Shown here: in pieces, positions 1 through 10,964 of the stretch
How positions within the stretch are numbered: position 1 is the stretch's first letter
How the letters are laid out: each line of letters begins with the position of its first letter
Assembly: GCA_021613335.1 (NCBI GenBank)
Contig: JAJTWR010000044.1
Location: 3,117,501-3,181,500 of the forward strand
Direction: 5' to 3'
Source of the DNA: Whitmania pigra
Lineage: Eukaryota; Annelida; Clitellata; Hirudinida; Haemopidae
Length of the DNA: 64,000 nt
Notes under the pieces: generated by a model
Told to the model about the DNA's origin: nothing
Seen by the model: only the letters and a program-made list of their open reading frames with translations
Database searches by the model: none
Program-made: the position numbers and the translations under genes

Positions 1-1497
1 TAAATCCGTCTTATTCCTAAATAAAAAATAATAATAATTGCTAAATAATTTTTTGATCGTTAAGATTAACTAAATTGCAAGTGTCTTTGCTTTCCTGTGT
101 CTTTAGTGGGAAATCCGCCATTAATCCAGCTAATTGACTTATCAAAAGATAAACTAACACTTTACCGTTTTAATAATTACGTAATTAAAAAATATAAAAA
201 TATTTGCATATCCTTCCATCCTTACATCGACTTTAACCTCCGCCACTGACGAGGATTTGTAGAGACGAAACACAAACAATGTTCAAACAGTTGCAAACAA
301 TACTCGGAGAAACGTTCGAAGCTGAGGACGGTGAAACTAAAAATTCATCACTTCAGGTGATGAGGGTGACAGGTGACAGGTGATAGCAGGGCAGGTGATA
401 AACCAACCAAGTAACGTTTGCCGTGAATTCATTGCTTTTAAAGATGACGATAATAAGTATATAAATAAATAAATTCACTCTTCAGCAAATATTTCAACAA
501 GTGATTTAAGTTGGTTAGGCAGTTCGATGCTTAACTTGGAGTGCAACAAAAAATTTTTTGTTTCGATGTCCTCAGGGCTTTGAAAAGATTTGATTTTAAT
601 TAATATGAAAATGTATGCTGTGATAAATGTGTATGTATAAAACTTATTTGTGAAATTATGACGAAATATTTCCCTGAGTTGAATAAATTTGAAAAATCTA
701 CGAAATTAATATCCTCCAGTATATTGAATAAAATTTAACCTGAATCATTCTTGCACTCAAGAAGTTGCTCAAAAACGTAACTGTCACCTATTAAACATGC
801 CACTTCATATCCCTTAACGGTCCGTATTTGGCCTGCAGGCCGCCATTTGAAGGCCCCCTTGCAATTTACGGTGAAGGCTTTCTGAATAGCGAGAGGCGTG
901 ATCGGAATACTTGAAACAACTTTTCTCCGTTGAGAAAAATCAAGAATCATTTGATTGTTTGCAACATTCTGAGGAAACAATTGCGATGAATTATATGAAT
1001 TATTTAATTTGTTGATTTGTTCAAATATTAAAAATCATTCGGCCTCGGGTTATGCTGACTTTCGTACATTTAAAAAGTTTATAGAAAAAAATGTTGATGT
1101 ATATTAAATAACATTTAATGAACATTAAATTACATTTATTAGAAAATAGATTTGATGGAACAAGCTGTTTATATAAAAAGATTATTTCAAACTATTTGGA
1201 AAATATTATATTTGTTAAATTATGAATAAATATTTGCATCAAATCTTCATCGTTGAAGTTGTGAATGTTGCTTTTCTTAATTTGCTGATCTTCGAGGCAT
1301 CGTAAATTTGTTTTCCTTCGACGTAACAACTGCCAGTTATAAACAGAATAAAATTTAAAAAAAATAAAAACAAAAATAAAAAAACATAAAACAAAAGAAC
1401 AATGGTCATAAAAAATGAATAATAATTGCAGGAACAGATGTCTCAGATGTTTTCTTCAACAAGGCCGACTTTTTTGGAGTCCTTAAAGAAGGCTCTG
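1..1497. other. AT-rich stretch without a recognised gene
   Basis: I see no recognisable gene here apart from one uncertain minus-strand reading frame at 735-980, listed separately. The sequence is AT-rich and has no clear transposon ends. An AAAATAAA-rich run lies at about 1350-1400. Confidence 0.5.
735..980 (-). CDS. Unidentified 81-codon reading frame
   Basis: This open frame stands in an otherwise stop-rich, AT-rich stretch. Its centre has balanced amino-acid composition (WRPAGQIRTVKGYEVACLIG) and is less AT-rich than its surroundings, which is what a single coding exon or a transposon fragment would look like. I do not recognise the family. No convincing splice sites or start context decide its limits, and it could be chance. 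Confidence 0.2.
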   Translation of the reverse strand: MFPQNVANNQMILDFSQRRKVVSSIPITPLAIQKAFTVNCKGAFKWRPAGQIRTVKGYEVACLIGDSYVFEQLLECKNDSG

Positions 1498-1502
1498 CAT
1501 GA

Positions 1503-1595
<93 letters not shown>

Positions 1596-1618
1596 TGACG
1601 ATGATGATGATGATGATA
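1498..1618. repeat. (GAC/GAT)n trinucleotide microsatellite
   Basis: About 120 bp of nearly perfect GAC units grade into GAT units towards the right end. The poly-Asp, poly-Ser and poly-Arg reading frames across it are by-products of the repeat, not genes. Confidence 0.95.
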
Positions 1619-1785
1619 ACTGTTCAAATATTTTAAATATTATCGTCCATTTAAACATTTAATACACTTTACCCCGGTATCATGTGAGTGAACGTGTTTG
1701 TTAAGATGAACAGGTTGTTGAAAACTTATGCACTTGTTTTTCACGAAACTCATTAAACGCAAGGCTCGTCTTTCTTGCACAGGAG

Positions 1786-1811
1786 ACAACAACAACAACA
1801 ACAACAACAAC
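1786..1811. repeat. (AAC)n microsatellite
   Basis: A short run of about eight CAA/AAC units. Confidence 0.9.
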
Positions 1812-1861
1812 ATGAAAAGAGCCAATTCCAGCAACACTTCAACGTGTGAAGTCCTCAAAGA

Positions 1862-2190
1862 ACATTTTTAAGAACTTTTGAGATATATCCATTGCTATGA
1901 CTATAATTATAAAGAGCAGTAATTACTAAGCAAGTCGAATGCTAACAATATTTCTATTAATATTTTTTGTTTCAATTAACCAATTTTAATGCATTCGTGT
2001 TTGATTCGATTTTATTTAAAAATGAATATTAATTTATTAAATCATATGTTTTAAACATTTTATTTAATTTTCACACAATTACTATTTATTAAATCACTTT
2101 ATTTCAAGGTAAAAATAATTTGAAGACATACAAGCATTTAAACTAGTTATTAAAATTTCAAAATGCCGATCTGTTTGCAGGAACAATTAA
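1862..2190. other. No gene seen
   Basis: AT-rich non-coding sequence without repeats or reading frames that I can assign. Confidence 0.4.
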
Positions 2191-2199
2191 AATTTGGCA

Positions 2200-2397
2200 T
2201 GGTAATGGTAATTGTAATTGTATTTCATTTATATAGCGCCATATGCAGAGCGTCATAGGCGCTTTAAATAACCATTTATTTAGCGCTCCTTCGCAAAGGC
2301 GTTTGTGTAGGCTGGGTCTCGAACACGACACAAAACGGCTGTTGCCATTACCGCCATATACAGGAACGCAACCGACGCCAGCCTGCACGCCAAATGA
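2200..2397 (-). mobile_element. tRNA-derived SINE (family B), reverse orientation
   Basis: Read on the minus strand, a tRNA-like head contains a good B box (GTTCGAGACC). It is followed by a tail with the string GGCGCTATATAAATG, a 3' end often seen in animal SINEs that borrow an L2/CR1-type LINE tail, and then AATTACAATTACC repeats. A related copy lies at 13630-13765 with the same order of blocks. A GAT/GAC microsatellite (2396-2445) adjoins the head side. Confidence 0.7.
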
Positions 2398-2446
2398 TGA
2401 TGATGATGATAATGAAGATGACGACGACGACGATGACTATGATGAT
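2396..2446. repeat. (GAT/GAC)n microsatellite
   Basis: Imperfect GAT/GAC units next to the SINE. The acidic reading frame over it is a repeat by-product. Confidence 0.85.
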
Positions 2447-2469
2447 TTATAGTTACCAAATTCATGAAT

Positions 2470-3415
2470 ATTAATAATAATGCTGTAAACTTAAAAAAAC
2501 AATTAAACTTAAAAATTAACCTGCATAACTTTTATTATTGAACCTATTAAACTATCGTAATATAATAATTAAACCTACTCCCGTAATTATAATATTACAA
2601 TCGCAGCCTGTTGAACTACTAATAAATTATGATAATATAATTTTAACCTACTTAATTCTCTTAATTAAAAACCTATTCAGACAATGATGAATCATTAAAA
2701 GTGAGTAAAATATGTTTAGACGTTGTTTATAATTGTTTAAACATAAAAGAACTTTAATATTTGCTTAATATTTCTAAAAATGTTTTTATCCTGCTCAATA
2801 TGAAATATTACCTGCTCAATGTATTTTTTGTAACTGTCAAGAAATAAATAAAATTAAAACCATATGCTTATCCTAGAGGTTGTAAATTGCAAATAATAAC
2901 AGGAAAAATAACATCAAGCCATTGACGACGTTAAATCTTTTGTTGCCAGGAAATCGAATTTTCATTTCCTTTTTCAGATGAAAGTGAAAAGTGATGACAT
3001 GTTAAATCCTGATGAAGTGACTGAAGCTTTGAAAAATGTTTATGTTCATATATCCATTATTAAATTCTTCAAGCGTTAAATGTTCAAAATCTACTCGGAA
3101 AGATTCCGTTATTACCGTCAGCATCATTATCATCCTCGTTCTAGTCAAAGTTATCATCATCGTGACGTAGTTTTGTGATTTATATAGTGCTCGACATTGG
3201 AATATGACACTCGCGTTTTTGACCGTAGGTTTGTTATTACGTATCACATTTGCACAGGCATAAAAAGATAAATCTTAATTATCAAATAAAATTGTACAGG
3301 ATCAAACAAACTTTTAAATTATAAAATAAGTAACTATAATGTTGTGAAATAGTCTTATTTCTTTAATTACCTTTTGAAGTCGATTTTTTAATTGTTTTGA
3401 GGGGTTCACTGTTGA
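2470..3415. other. No gene seen
   Basis: Very AT-rich sequence with no reading frame of coding character, ending beside the mariner-like remnant. Confidence 0.4.
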
Positions 3416-4090
3416 AGGATTTCAGACGCTGCATGTTAACTCGTTCCGTGCCACTTTTAGAGCTTTTTTCAGTGTCTTGATGCCAGTATTTTGCTTGACA
3501 TTGAAATGAACCTTGTTAACAAGCAATCTCCACACATTTTTGAATGGACTTAAGTTTGGTGAGTGAGCACAGCGCTTCCAAACTCGGATTTTCCTCTCCT
3601 GAATGAACAATTTTACGACTTGAGATGCTTATCTTGCTGAAAAATAACCTTATCGACTTGGACTTTGCTACACAGGCGTAGGATGTAGTTGCTCAAAATT
3701 TCAACATATTTTGAGAAATTCTGCTTTCCTTATATGATTTTCTATCTCCGACGAATCATGAGAAGGAAGTTGCAGACCAGACAGTAATGGATCTAGCTCC
3801 AAATTTTCAATTAAAAAATGACTTTGGAGATCCTCTAACCTCATACCAACAATATTTGAAACTGTCTGTATCATCCAAATTAAATTTTTTTATTATAGAA
3901 AATAACAAAACCTCCAATTTCAACACCTTCCTGACCCGGTTAAACCGGATCTTTTTTTCATGAACAGCAAATGAACATTTTTTTCTGTCTTGTTTGGATA
4001 AGAATACAGCATGTTTTGAAGTTCCATTGAATTTGGAGTGATCCACTTTTGAGGTCTTCCTTACATGCAATTAGTTCATATTCTTGAGAA
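3415..4090 (-). pseudogene. Tc1/mariner transposase remnant
   Basis: Minus-strand fragments in different frames follow the order of a Tc1/mariner transposase catalytic domain. A piece ending KKFNLDDTDSFKYCW (within 3807-4070) resembles the 'EKKFNLDGPDGF' region. Next comes VIFQQDKH (about 3640), the second-aspartate block. Then AHSPNLSPFKNVWRLL (within 3422-3610) matches the conserved SPDLNPIEN-W block. Frame changes and stops between the pieces, and the loss of the N-terminal helix-turn-helix, show that it cannot make an active enzyme. I did not find its terminal inverted repeats. Confidence 0.85.
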
Positions 4091-4308
4091 ACTTTATGAA
4101 AAACCGCCAGACAACATTTGCCTCTTCTTGAAATTTCAAGGACTTGAAAGACAATGACTTAGTTCGTTTTAAGCCTTTATTTGCATTCCCTCTCCATGTC
4201 GCTAAGATGTTTTCTTAAACCCATCTATAATAACGCTAACTAACAAAATTCAAAACAATTTAAAAGTTAATTGATGCTGTTTATTGCATAAAAAACCTAA
4301 TTGTAATT

Positions 4309-4900
4309 AGGAATCAACCGGGGAATAGCGTAAAACATGTATAAAAAATGTAGACCATTTTTTGCGAACGTCTATGCCATGTCTGAATACAAGTTATAAA
4401 TCTTTCATTTTGTGAAATAAAATCATCAAATGCTAGTTATAAAAGCTCTTGAGAGAGGCTGGGATTTGAACTCCTAATGGAACCACATCAAGGCCAAATT
4501 CTTAATTACTCGTCTATCGACGCCTGGTATTAATAATTCACGATAACTCATAATAACTCATCGTAATAAATAAAATAATCCTATACTTGGAGCTTATACT
4601 TTGTGGAATAAAGCTGCTCTTAAAATGTCATTTAGAACTGCTTTCACTATCACTTGGGCTGGCAGGTGGGTCATCTATCTATCTGCCCGTCTAGAAGGAA
4701 AGGATCATCCGAAACACCTATACGTTTCTTCTTATACTTGTTCTATCTCCGCCGTCTCAGATACTGGGACGTCGTTCCAGCTTTTTCAAAGGGGCATATC
4801 CTCGTAAAGCCTTAAGAGGTGACCTTTTTTATTCTATCCTAAAGTCAAGCGACTCAAAAAGACACATTTATTTTGTACCCCGGCTAAAAAAGTCGATTAC
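4309..4900 (+). mobile_element. TIR element with tRNA-like core, copy 1 (internally deleted)
   Basis: First of three copies of one dispersed family (others at about 13987-14962, inverted, and 36209-37075). The left end reads AGGAATC-AC and the right end GTCGATT, which are inverted copies of each other. AATT flanks both sides (4305-4308 and 4901-4904) as a likely 4-bp target duplication. On the minus strand the interior holds a tRNA-like block with A-box-like (GACGAGTAATTAAG) and B-box-like (GAGTTCAAATCCC) strings at about 4455-4530. Compared with copy 3, about 250 bp near the right end are missing. Confidence 0.7.
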
Positions 4901-4912
4901 AATTACAATTTG

Positions 4913-4968
4913 TTTTTATTTATTTATTTGATTATAGTCCGTTGCATAACTGAGATGATTTGGAATCA
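4913..4968 (-). mobile_element. SINE family A, 56-bp tail-only insertion
   Basis: Only the 3' end of SINE family A is present (minus strand: CCAAATCATCTCAGTTATGC, then an AAATAAAT tail). The 12-bp sequence AATTACAATTTG occurs directly before (4901-4912) and after (4969-4980) as a perfect target-site duplication. This marks a complete retroposition event in which only the tail was copied. Confidence 0.85.
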
Positions 4969-4984
4969 AATTACAATTTGTGGT

Positions 4985-5282
4985 AGCTAGACTTTATGAC
5001 TCTTGCGATAAAATGCTAAGGAAAATACACCGTCCTTAATCTTTGAAGGGCCTCTGAACTACATCAAAGAGATTTTTACAAGGAATTTTTCATTCATATT
5101 CAAATTTTGTTATGCTAATCTTTTGTCCCATTATTGTCAATTAGATGTTAATAGAAGCACAAAATAATCAAAACCTTGAGAAAATAGCGGTTTTTCAGAT
5201 AACTTGACAAATTTTAAGATTTTTACAAGTGTGGTATTCCAATGAGAAGCACTGTATTTTTTCATCCACCAAATAATGAATT
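4985..5282. other. No gene seen
   Basis: AT-rich sequence without assignable features. Confidence 0.4.
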
Positions 5283-5440
5283 ATGGTGATGATTGTAATG
5301 GTAATGGTGTTGGTGATGTTGATGATTACGATGACGATGAAAATGATGATGATGACGATGATAATGACAATGATAATGATACGATGAAGATAATAATGAC
5401 GATGATGATGTCGTGAACGACGATGATAATGAAGCTCATC
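5283..5440. repeat. Degenerate GAT-rich microsatellite
   Basis: Imperfect GAT, GAC and AAT units. A minus-strand frame over it (5195-5578) reads as His/Ile-rich and is a by-product of the repeat. Confidence 0.8.
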
Positions 5441-5579
5441 GAATCGCTGCAAAATTTTATTTTTAATTTCGAAAGAAGTTGAATGAAAAATATGAATAAA
5501 TGTCGATAAATTTATAAGAAATTTTATTTCTTGATGATCTAAGTTATTCTGAGCAAACCTTTTTAATTTTAAATTCAAA

Positions 5580-6022
5580 TTTCAGTCAAGGAATCACGAT
5601 CTCATGAAATAAAATGTTCGTTGCACATAGCATCATAGTGATGTTTCAAAGTGAAAATATTTCATAGCTGTTCAACATTCACCTATTGAAATTCAAACAA
5701 TTTTAAAGTTTATTATTCCTGTTTAATGTTACATTTTTTGAAGATAAATCATGAATACTCTGAAAAATAGTTTTGCTGTACAGAATCGTGAATTGTTCAA
5801 ATGCTGTTTGAAACGAGTGTATGTGACGTTTGAAACATTTGTACGTGACGTTTGAAAAAAAGTCGAAAGATATTCACGATGAACCAGCGATATGATCCCC
5901 TTTTAGTTTAGGTTCTTAATTTAATTACCGATTCGATCTTTTAAATATTTATATTCCATCATTTCATACATTTTTTAATGCTGGTTCACGTAGGAAAAAT
6001 TTGAATCTTTCTTCCTCAAAAG
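5580..6022. other. No gene seen
   Basis: AT-rich. A short local duplication, 'acgtttgaaac/acgtgacgtttgaa', lies near 5825-5860. Nothing else recognised. Confidence 0.35.
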
Positions 6023-6098
6023 GCAATTATTATTTCAATTATTAGTTCAATTATTATTTCAATTATTAGTTCAATTATTATTTCAATTATTAGTTCAT
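6023..6098. repeat. 24-bp tandem repeat
   Basis: About three units alternating 'aattattatttc' and 'aattattagttc', giving a 24-bp higher-order period. Confidence 0.9.
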
Positions 6099-6318
6099 TA
6101 AAAATGCTCCGTAAAAGCTTCCTCGACAGCAAATGAAGCCAAATAGCGAAGCATTAGTATTCGGCGTTGTTGTTGTGAAATTATCATTATTCTTGCATCA
6201 TTACAGGCATTTGAATGCTTTGAACACAAATAAAAATATTTACGAATGAAATGCAAAATGAAGTAATAACTGCAGATTACGGTCAAATGATTTAAGTCTA
6301 ACAATTATTATCATTGTC

Positions 6319-6385
6319 ATATCATATCGTATCGTATCGTATCGTATCGTATCGTATCGTATCGTATCGTATCATATCATCATAT
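6319..6385. repeat. (ATCGT)n pentanucleotide repeat
   Basis: About eleven near-perfect ATCGT units, degrading to ATCAT at both ends. Confidence 0.95.
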
Positions 6386-6389
6386 TAAA

Positions 6390-7272
6390 AGTAGTACATG
6401 AATTTAATAAACATTAAAATTATTAACGTTATAAACAATACATGTACTTATTATACATGTAATTATTAATATTACTGACATCACATAATTTAATAAAGAA
6501 TATAAGTATTATACAAAAAAAAACAAATCGCGGATTCTAATGACATTTATGACGTTTTTAATGCTTCCCATGACTCACAGGATCCATGATCAGTGGTGCA
6601 AATGGGACTCCACCGACAAGAGCCGTAAAAATGTCATCCAACATTTCTTCGAGGACACCGTGTTACGAATTCCTTACGAGTTCCTTTCCGTTCGCTCACC
6701 CTCAGATGCTGCAGAATCAATTTCGACTTGGAAAATCTTTCGCAGAAAAACATTTATGGAAACGAAATCAAATTTTCATTCGTATTTTAATTTTTTTTTC
6801 ATTTCAAAACTTAGAATATTAAATTTTTGATAAGAAGATTCCACAAAATTAAATGCATTTCGTCTTTAAATAAATTTGATTTAATTTATTTTTCATTAAA
6901 ATGTCGAACTTTCCAGAAATTAATTTCAAGTGTAAATTTCAATCTTTGGTATCAAGTTGAGATCGTCATTAACGTTTTCACTTGGAACGTGGGAGTTTTA
7001 CGAAGTTAATCTAAATGTTCTTATTTAATTATTAAAATAATAAAATTTTCTAATGTTAGATCCCTTAAATCTCCAACAAAGCGCAGACCTTTCTCATTTT
7101 TGAAAATGAGTGTTCGATGATGTCAATTCTCTGTTTCCGGGCAATGCTGGATGCTCATTAATCACGGAGCCAATAAAACGTGACTGGAAATTCTTCTTTT
7201 CGATCCGAGCTTGGAATCGATTTTGTCGAAATTGATGCATGAAGGCACTTTCAAGTTTAACAGGAAGCAACA
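6390..7272. other. Unassigned; possible plus-strand exon at 6585-6822
   Basis: A plus-strand frame behind a plausible acceptor (gactcacag at about 6582) reads MISGANGTPPTRAVKMSSNI and continues to 6822. I cannot link it to any neighbour or family, and the minus strand is also partly open. The rest is AT-rich and empty. Confidence 0.2.
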
Positions 7273-8795
7273 TCATCGTGTTCCTCTCTTGGGTTTCTCT
7301 GTTGAGAAAGAACAAAACAGGCTAAAGATGTGAACACAATTCTTGGATTCTTTTTCATTCAAGGATTCTTCGTCGCCATCGTCGTCGTCATCTTCCTCAT
7401 CAAAGCTGTGGCGTCTGCTGTCTTGGTGAAGAGACACTCTCTGTTGCGACGATCGCTTCCTCCTTCCTTTGCATACTTTATGCTCCAAATAAACTTCAAT
7501 AGCATCCCCCATCACTTGAGGATCAAACTCTAAATTCTTCTTTGGGGACCCGTTCGTAGGGTTCTTGATAGCATCATCAAACTTAGCAAAATCTTCATAA
7601 CTTTGTGAATTTGTTTTGCGATGATTGGACAGAAGGGGTTTGATGTGCGAGTTGTAGTTTGACAAAATGTCTTCAAAATCTGCTCCAGAGCAAACAACTC
7701 CCTGCTTCTCTGACGTTTTGTGGGCTTCTCCGAGGATTGATCTCGAGCCGCTGATGCTGGTTGACTTGCTCATCTTGTTCTTTGATGGAAACTGATCAGA
7801 CGTGATGGACGAGCGTGCAGTCGACGAAGGTCCTTCGTCCAAAAAGCCGGTGGTGCTGACCACGCTTCCGTCCCTTCTCTTTCTTAGAGCGGACACAGGC
7901 AATGTTTCCTGCTGAGAAGGATCAGACTTGACTCTGGTTAGCAACTTTTGGTCTTTCATGCTTTCCAGTTCTATAGAATCGTGAGCTGAATTTTGAATGT
8001 TTTGGTGCTTGTGTTGGTGAAGAAGATGGAGTTTCTGCTGAACCTGTTGCCAATTATTTCTCGATGAGGAATTCTTAAAAATGTAATCGTTGGCTGCTCT
8101 TTGTCGTCTCTCCTGCACGACGGCAGCCACTGCTTGCCACTTTGACGTGTGAATCACCTGCGAATCACTTAGCTCATCAACTTCACTTCGCAGAGGATTG
8201 ATTAATTTTTCGAAGGCAGTTGAAATTCTGCTCGTTACAGACTTTATTTTAAATTATTGAAGAACAATCAAGCAATATGACTCACTTTATCTTGGATTCT
8301 ATCTCTAACTCTTGAAATGAGAACAGCGGGAATGCTCGGAGTTCTTTCAAGTCCAGTTATAATAGGTTGTTTGATCTTTGATTGGGACGAAGAAGACGAG
8401 AGAACAACGTTATGTTGCGTGCTGGAGCTTCGTTCCCTATCCGAACCAGGTGAGTTTGGGGTCAGCAATTGACCCGATACCGAAGTTGCAAGTCCTGGAG
8501 ATGGAGAAGAAGCGGCAGACGAAGCTGGATGTGCATTCTCTTCCCGTTTTGTGGAATTTTGGCCTTCTGGGAAGTTTTGGACTTCTATGGAGGGAGCGCT
8601 GTGACGTGCCATGTTGCCAGTCCTAGAACAAGAAAGCCATTTTCTGTCATCTTCCTCTTCAACTTTGATGACGTCAGATGCTCCACTGTTCTTCCTCATT
8701 GATCGCTGAATGAGAAGGGTCTTCTCACTAACCCATACTTCTTCGTCTCTTTTTCCTATAATTTCCGACTCTGCTAAACGCCTTCTTTCTGTCAT
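7273..8795 (-). CDS. Two-exon gene of unknown family, 3' part
   Basis: I propose exons 8795-8286 and 8241-7273. The donor GATAAA|gtgagt and acceptor aataaag keep the frame and give about 492 residues ending at a stop. The protein is Ser/Thr-rich and low-complexity in its first part (several SSSS and SPS strings). It then has a more regular segment across the junction, SRISTAFEKLINPLRSEVDE followed by KWQAVAAVVQERRQRA, which looks helical and conserved. Near the end are basic KGRRKRS and acidic EEDDDDDGDEE runs. The first ATG (8795) lies directly after a good acceptor (tttataacag), so the true gene may start upstream and this ATG may be internal. Disordered composition with one ordered block would suit a cytoplasmic tail or scaffold, but I do not recognise the family. 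Confidence 0.6.
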
Positions 8796-10618
8796 CTGTT
8801 ATAAAATAGTAAAAATGAAGAATTTTAGGAACTTTTAATTTGAAATTAAACTCTCTCTCAATTCTCTCGAAGATGATATATTTGAATGATGATATAGTTG
8901 AATTTTCTGAGAATTTGAAACGTTACCTCTTTTATGGCGGACTTTGAAATGTATCACTGTGTCATAAAATTAATCGAGAAATGATGTTTTCTGCTTAAGG
9001 TCTCAGCATCATTAGCCTCAGCCTCGAAAGCCGTCTTGAGAACAAACATCGCATGCGCTGTGCATCTAAGCCCTCCATTCTCTGATTGATTTCTTTATAT
9101 TTCTTTCCAACCTTCACTCGAGCAGAAAACAATTAAAATATTTATTATTTAAGTATTCCTAATTTCATTTCTAATGAGGGAGAGTTGCTACAGTAATTTA
9201 TAGGAATTTGATTGAGTAATTGAACTAATTTAATGACTTAAACGTATACTGTTCATTTATTCCTTCAAAATGAAAATTAACGAGAGCTGCTTGCTTGAAT
9301 GTGAGAAGAGTGACTGAGTAACAAAGAAGGTTGCAGAATTAATGGGAAGACCCAAGGCGTGAGCAGTCAGAAGACAAAAGAGTTCGGGTGAGACCTTAGG
9401 AGCAGCTTCTCATTTTCTGGAGTGATGTCCTTAAGTTTTACTCATTCCTTCTTTTGGATAACAATTTCCATGGGAAGATCTTCGGTGCACAACTATTCGA
9501 TCCGAGTCATTACTCAGCCCTGAAAGGGAAAGACAAGACAAACAGGAAAGAATGTAATGCCATGATAAACATTTGTTTGAAAATATTTCACTTGTTTCTC
9601 TCATGTTTGAAAAATTTCTACCAAAGGAAAGAAAACAACAACAACAAAAAACTTTACAAACAGGTCTTTTGGTGAGTTGGAAATTTTTATCAATTGTAAA
9701 ATACAACCCAAGTCAATTAAAGAAATATTAACAAAAAATTCCATTCTTTGAAATATTTCTTAGCAACATTTTATGAGCTAACCATTCAGGCCGTATTTAA
9801 AGTCGAGGTCGAACCCGTAACCCTCCTCTCCCGAAATAATTAAAAATGAAACAAAACTAAATGTAATTCCTCAAACAAATTTACAACTTTTAAACAAAAT
9901 TGATATATGATAAGTAAATAATTAAACAAAAGTAATTAGGCTTTATATCAACTATTGTTGGTTCGTGAACTTTTAGAAATAAAATATTTTAACTCTTTGA
10001 AATCAATTTAAATTCTATTTATCCTCGATAATTATAGAATAAAATAGGCACAAGAGAGGTTCTAAAGTATTTTTTTAATGGAGTTGACGTAGACTTTTAT
10101 AATCTTTACGATCCTCAGACATTAATTCTGCTGCGAACACAAAATACGATTACTTCACATTGGTTCAATTAGATTCAGCTACCGCGTTACGATTGTTGCG
10201 TGACCGAAAACACGCAGAGTCCTTTCGAGGTTTCTTGGCAGATTTATGGATATCAGCGCGAAAAATTCCGGTGGACAGAAAATATGAACAGGCAAAACTA
10301 AAATCAATCAACAGAGTGCATTTCCATCCGCATGAGTGGAATTTTATTTGCCGTGACAATTTTTTGGAGCAACCAAACGAGATAATTAAGTAAATCATCT
10401 GAGTAATTAATATCGCCTGAGTATGATGTAAGCAACGCCAATTTCTTTCCTCTTTTCTTAATTTAATGAATTGTTCGCCAAAATATTTTTATTTTGCACA
10501 ATTTTTTTATTGTTGTTATTTTCTCCAGTAAAAAAGTAAAGGTCTAAGGACCCAGCTTCCGTATCGTATTATGCTATGAAAAAGCATACATTTGTGAGTA
10601 TTCCGACTAGTGTGATGA
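8796..10618. other. No gene seen
   Basis: Intergenic or intronic sequence. The short frames at 9431-9706 and 10160-10398 are open on both strands and lack family signatures. Upstream exons of the gene ending at 8795 could lie here, but I could not pick any. Confidence 0.35.
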
Positions 10619-10622
10619 ATAT

Positions 10623-10930
10623 TGTTGTATACTTAGATTTTTGGAAATTAATTAAGTTTATATTGCTAATATAATTAAATTTATACTTAATTATATTTGG
10701 CATCTTTTCCGAGCACGTGGGATCTATTTTTGCTACAGAAAAGCATTCTCGATAATCACCTGACAAACAGCGAGAATCAAGACGACTTGGAAGCCCAAAT
10801 ATCCATTTGCATCCTTAAGTACCTCAATCCTTAAACGCTTGACTTCTATTATTCAGTTCCGTTAACTGAATACCTGCTCTAATAAACTTATTAGTTAACT
10901 TACTTATTTGCGGACCCCCGGGTTATTTCA
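10623..10930 (+). repeat. 5' LTR of the SAP element
   Basis: 308 bp, TG...CA. It holds a polyadenylation signal AATAAA at 10881-10886 and AT-rich TATA-like sequence in its first 100 bp. Confidence 0.93.
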
Positions 10931-10931
10931 T

Positions 10932-10949
10932 TGGTGTCAGGAGTGGGAT
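10932..10949 (+). promoter_or_regulatory. Primer-binding site, tRNA-Leu type
   Basis: TGGTGTCAGGAGTGGGAT starts one base after the LTR. It is complementary to the CCA end, acceptor stem and T-arm of animal tRNA-Leu (anticodon CAG type), with all 18 bases matching as I recall that tRNA. Confidence 0.85.
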
Positions 10950-10964
10950 CCCAAAAAGTAAGTC

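Noticed and set aside
1406..1662. Poly-Asp, poly-Ser and Arg/His-rich frames
   Set aside because: They are the reading frames of a GAC/GAT microsatellite and lack any non-repeat coding sequence.
4601..4807. 68-codon plus-strand frame
   Set aside because: It lies inside copy 1 of the TIR element, and the corresponding sequence in copies 2 and 3 does not keep the frame.
10160..10398. 77-codon frames on both strands
   Set aside because: Both strands are open over the same bases, there is no family signature and there are no splice signals.
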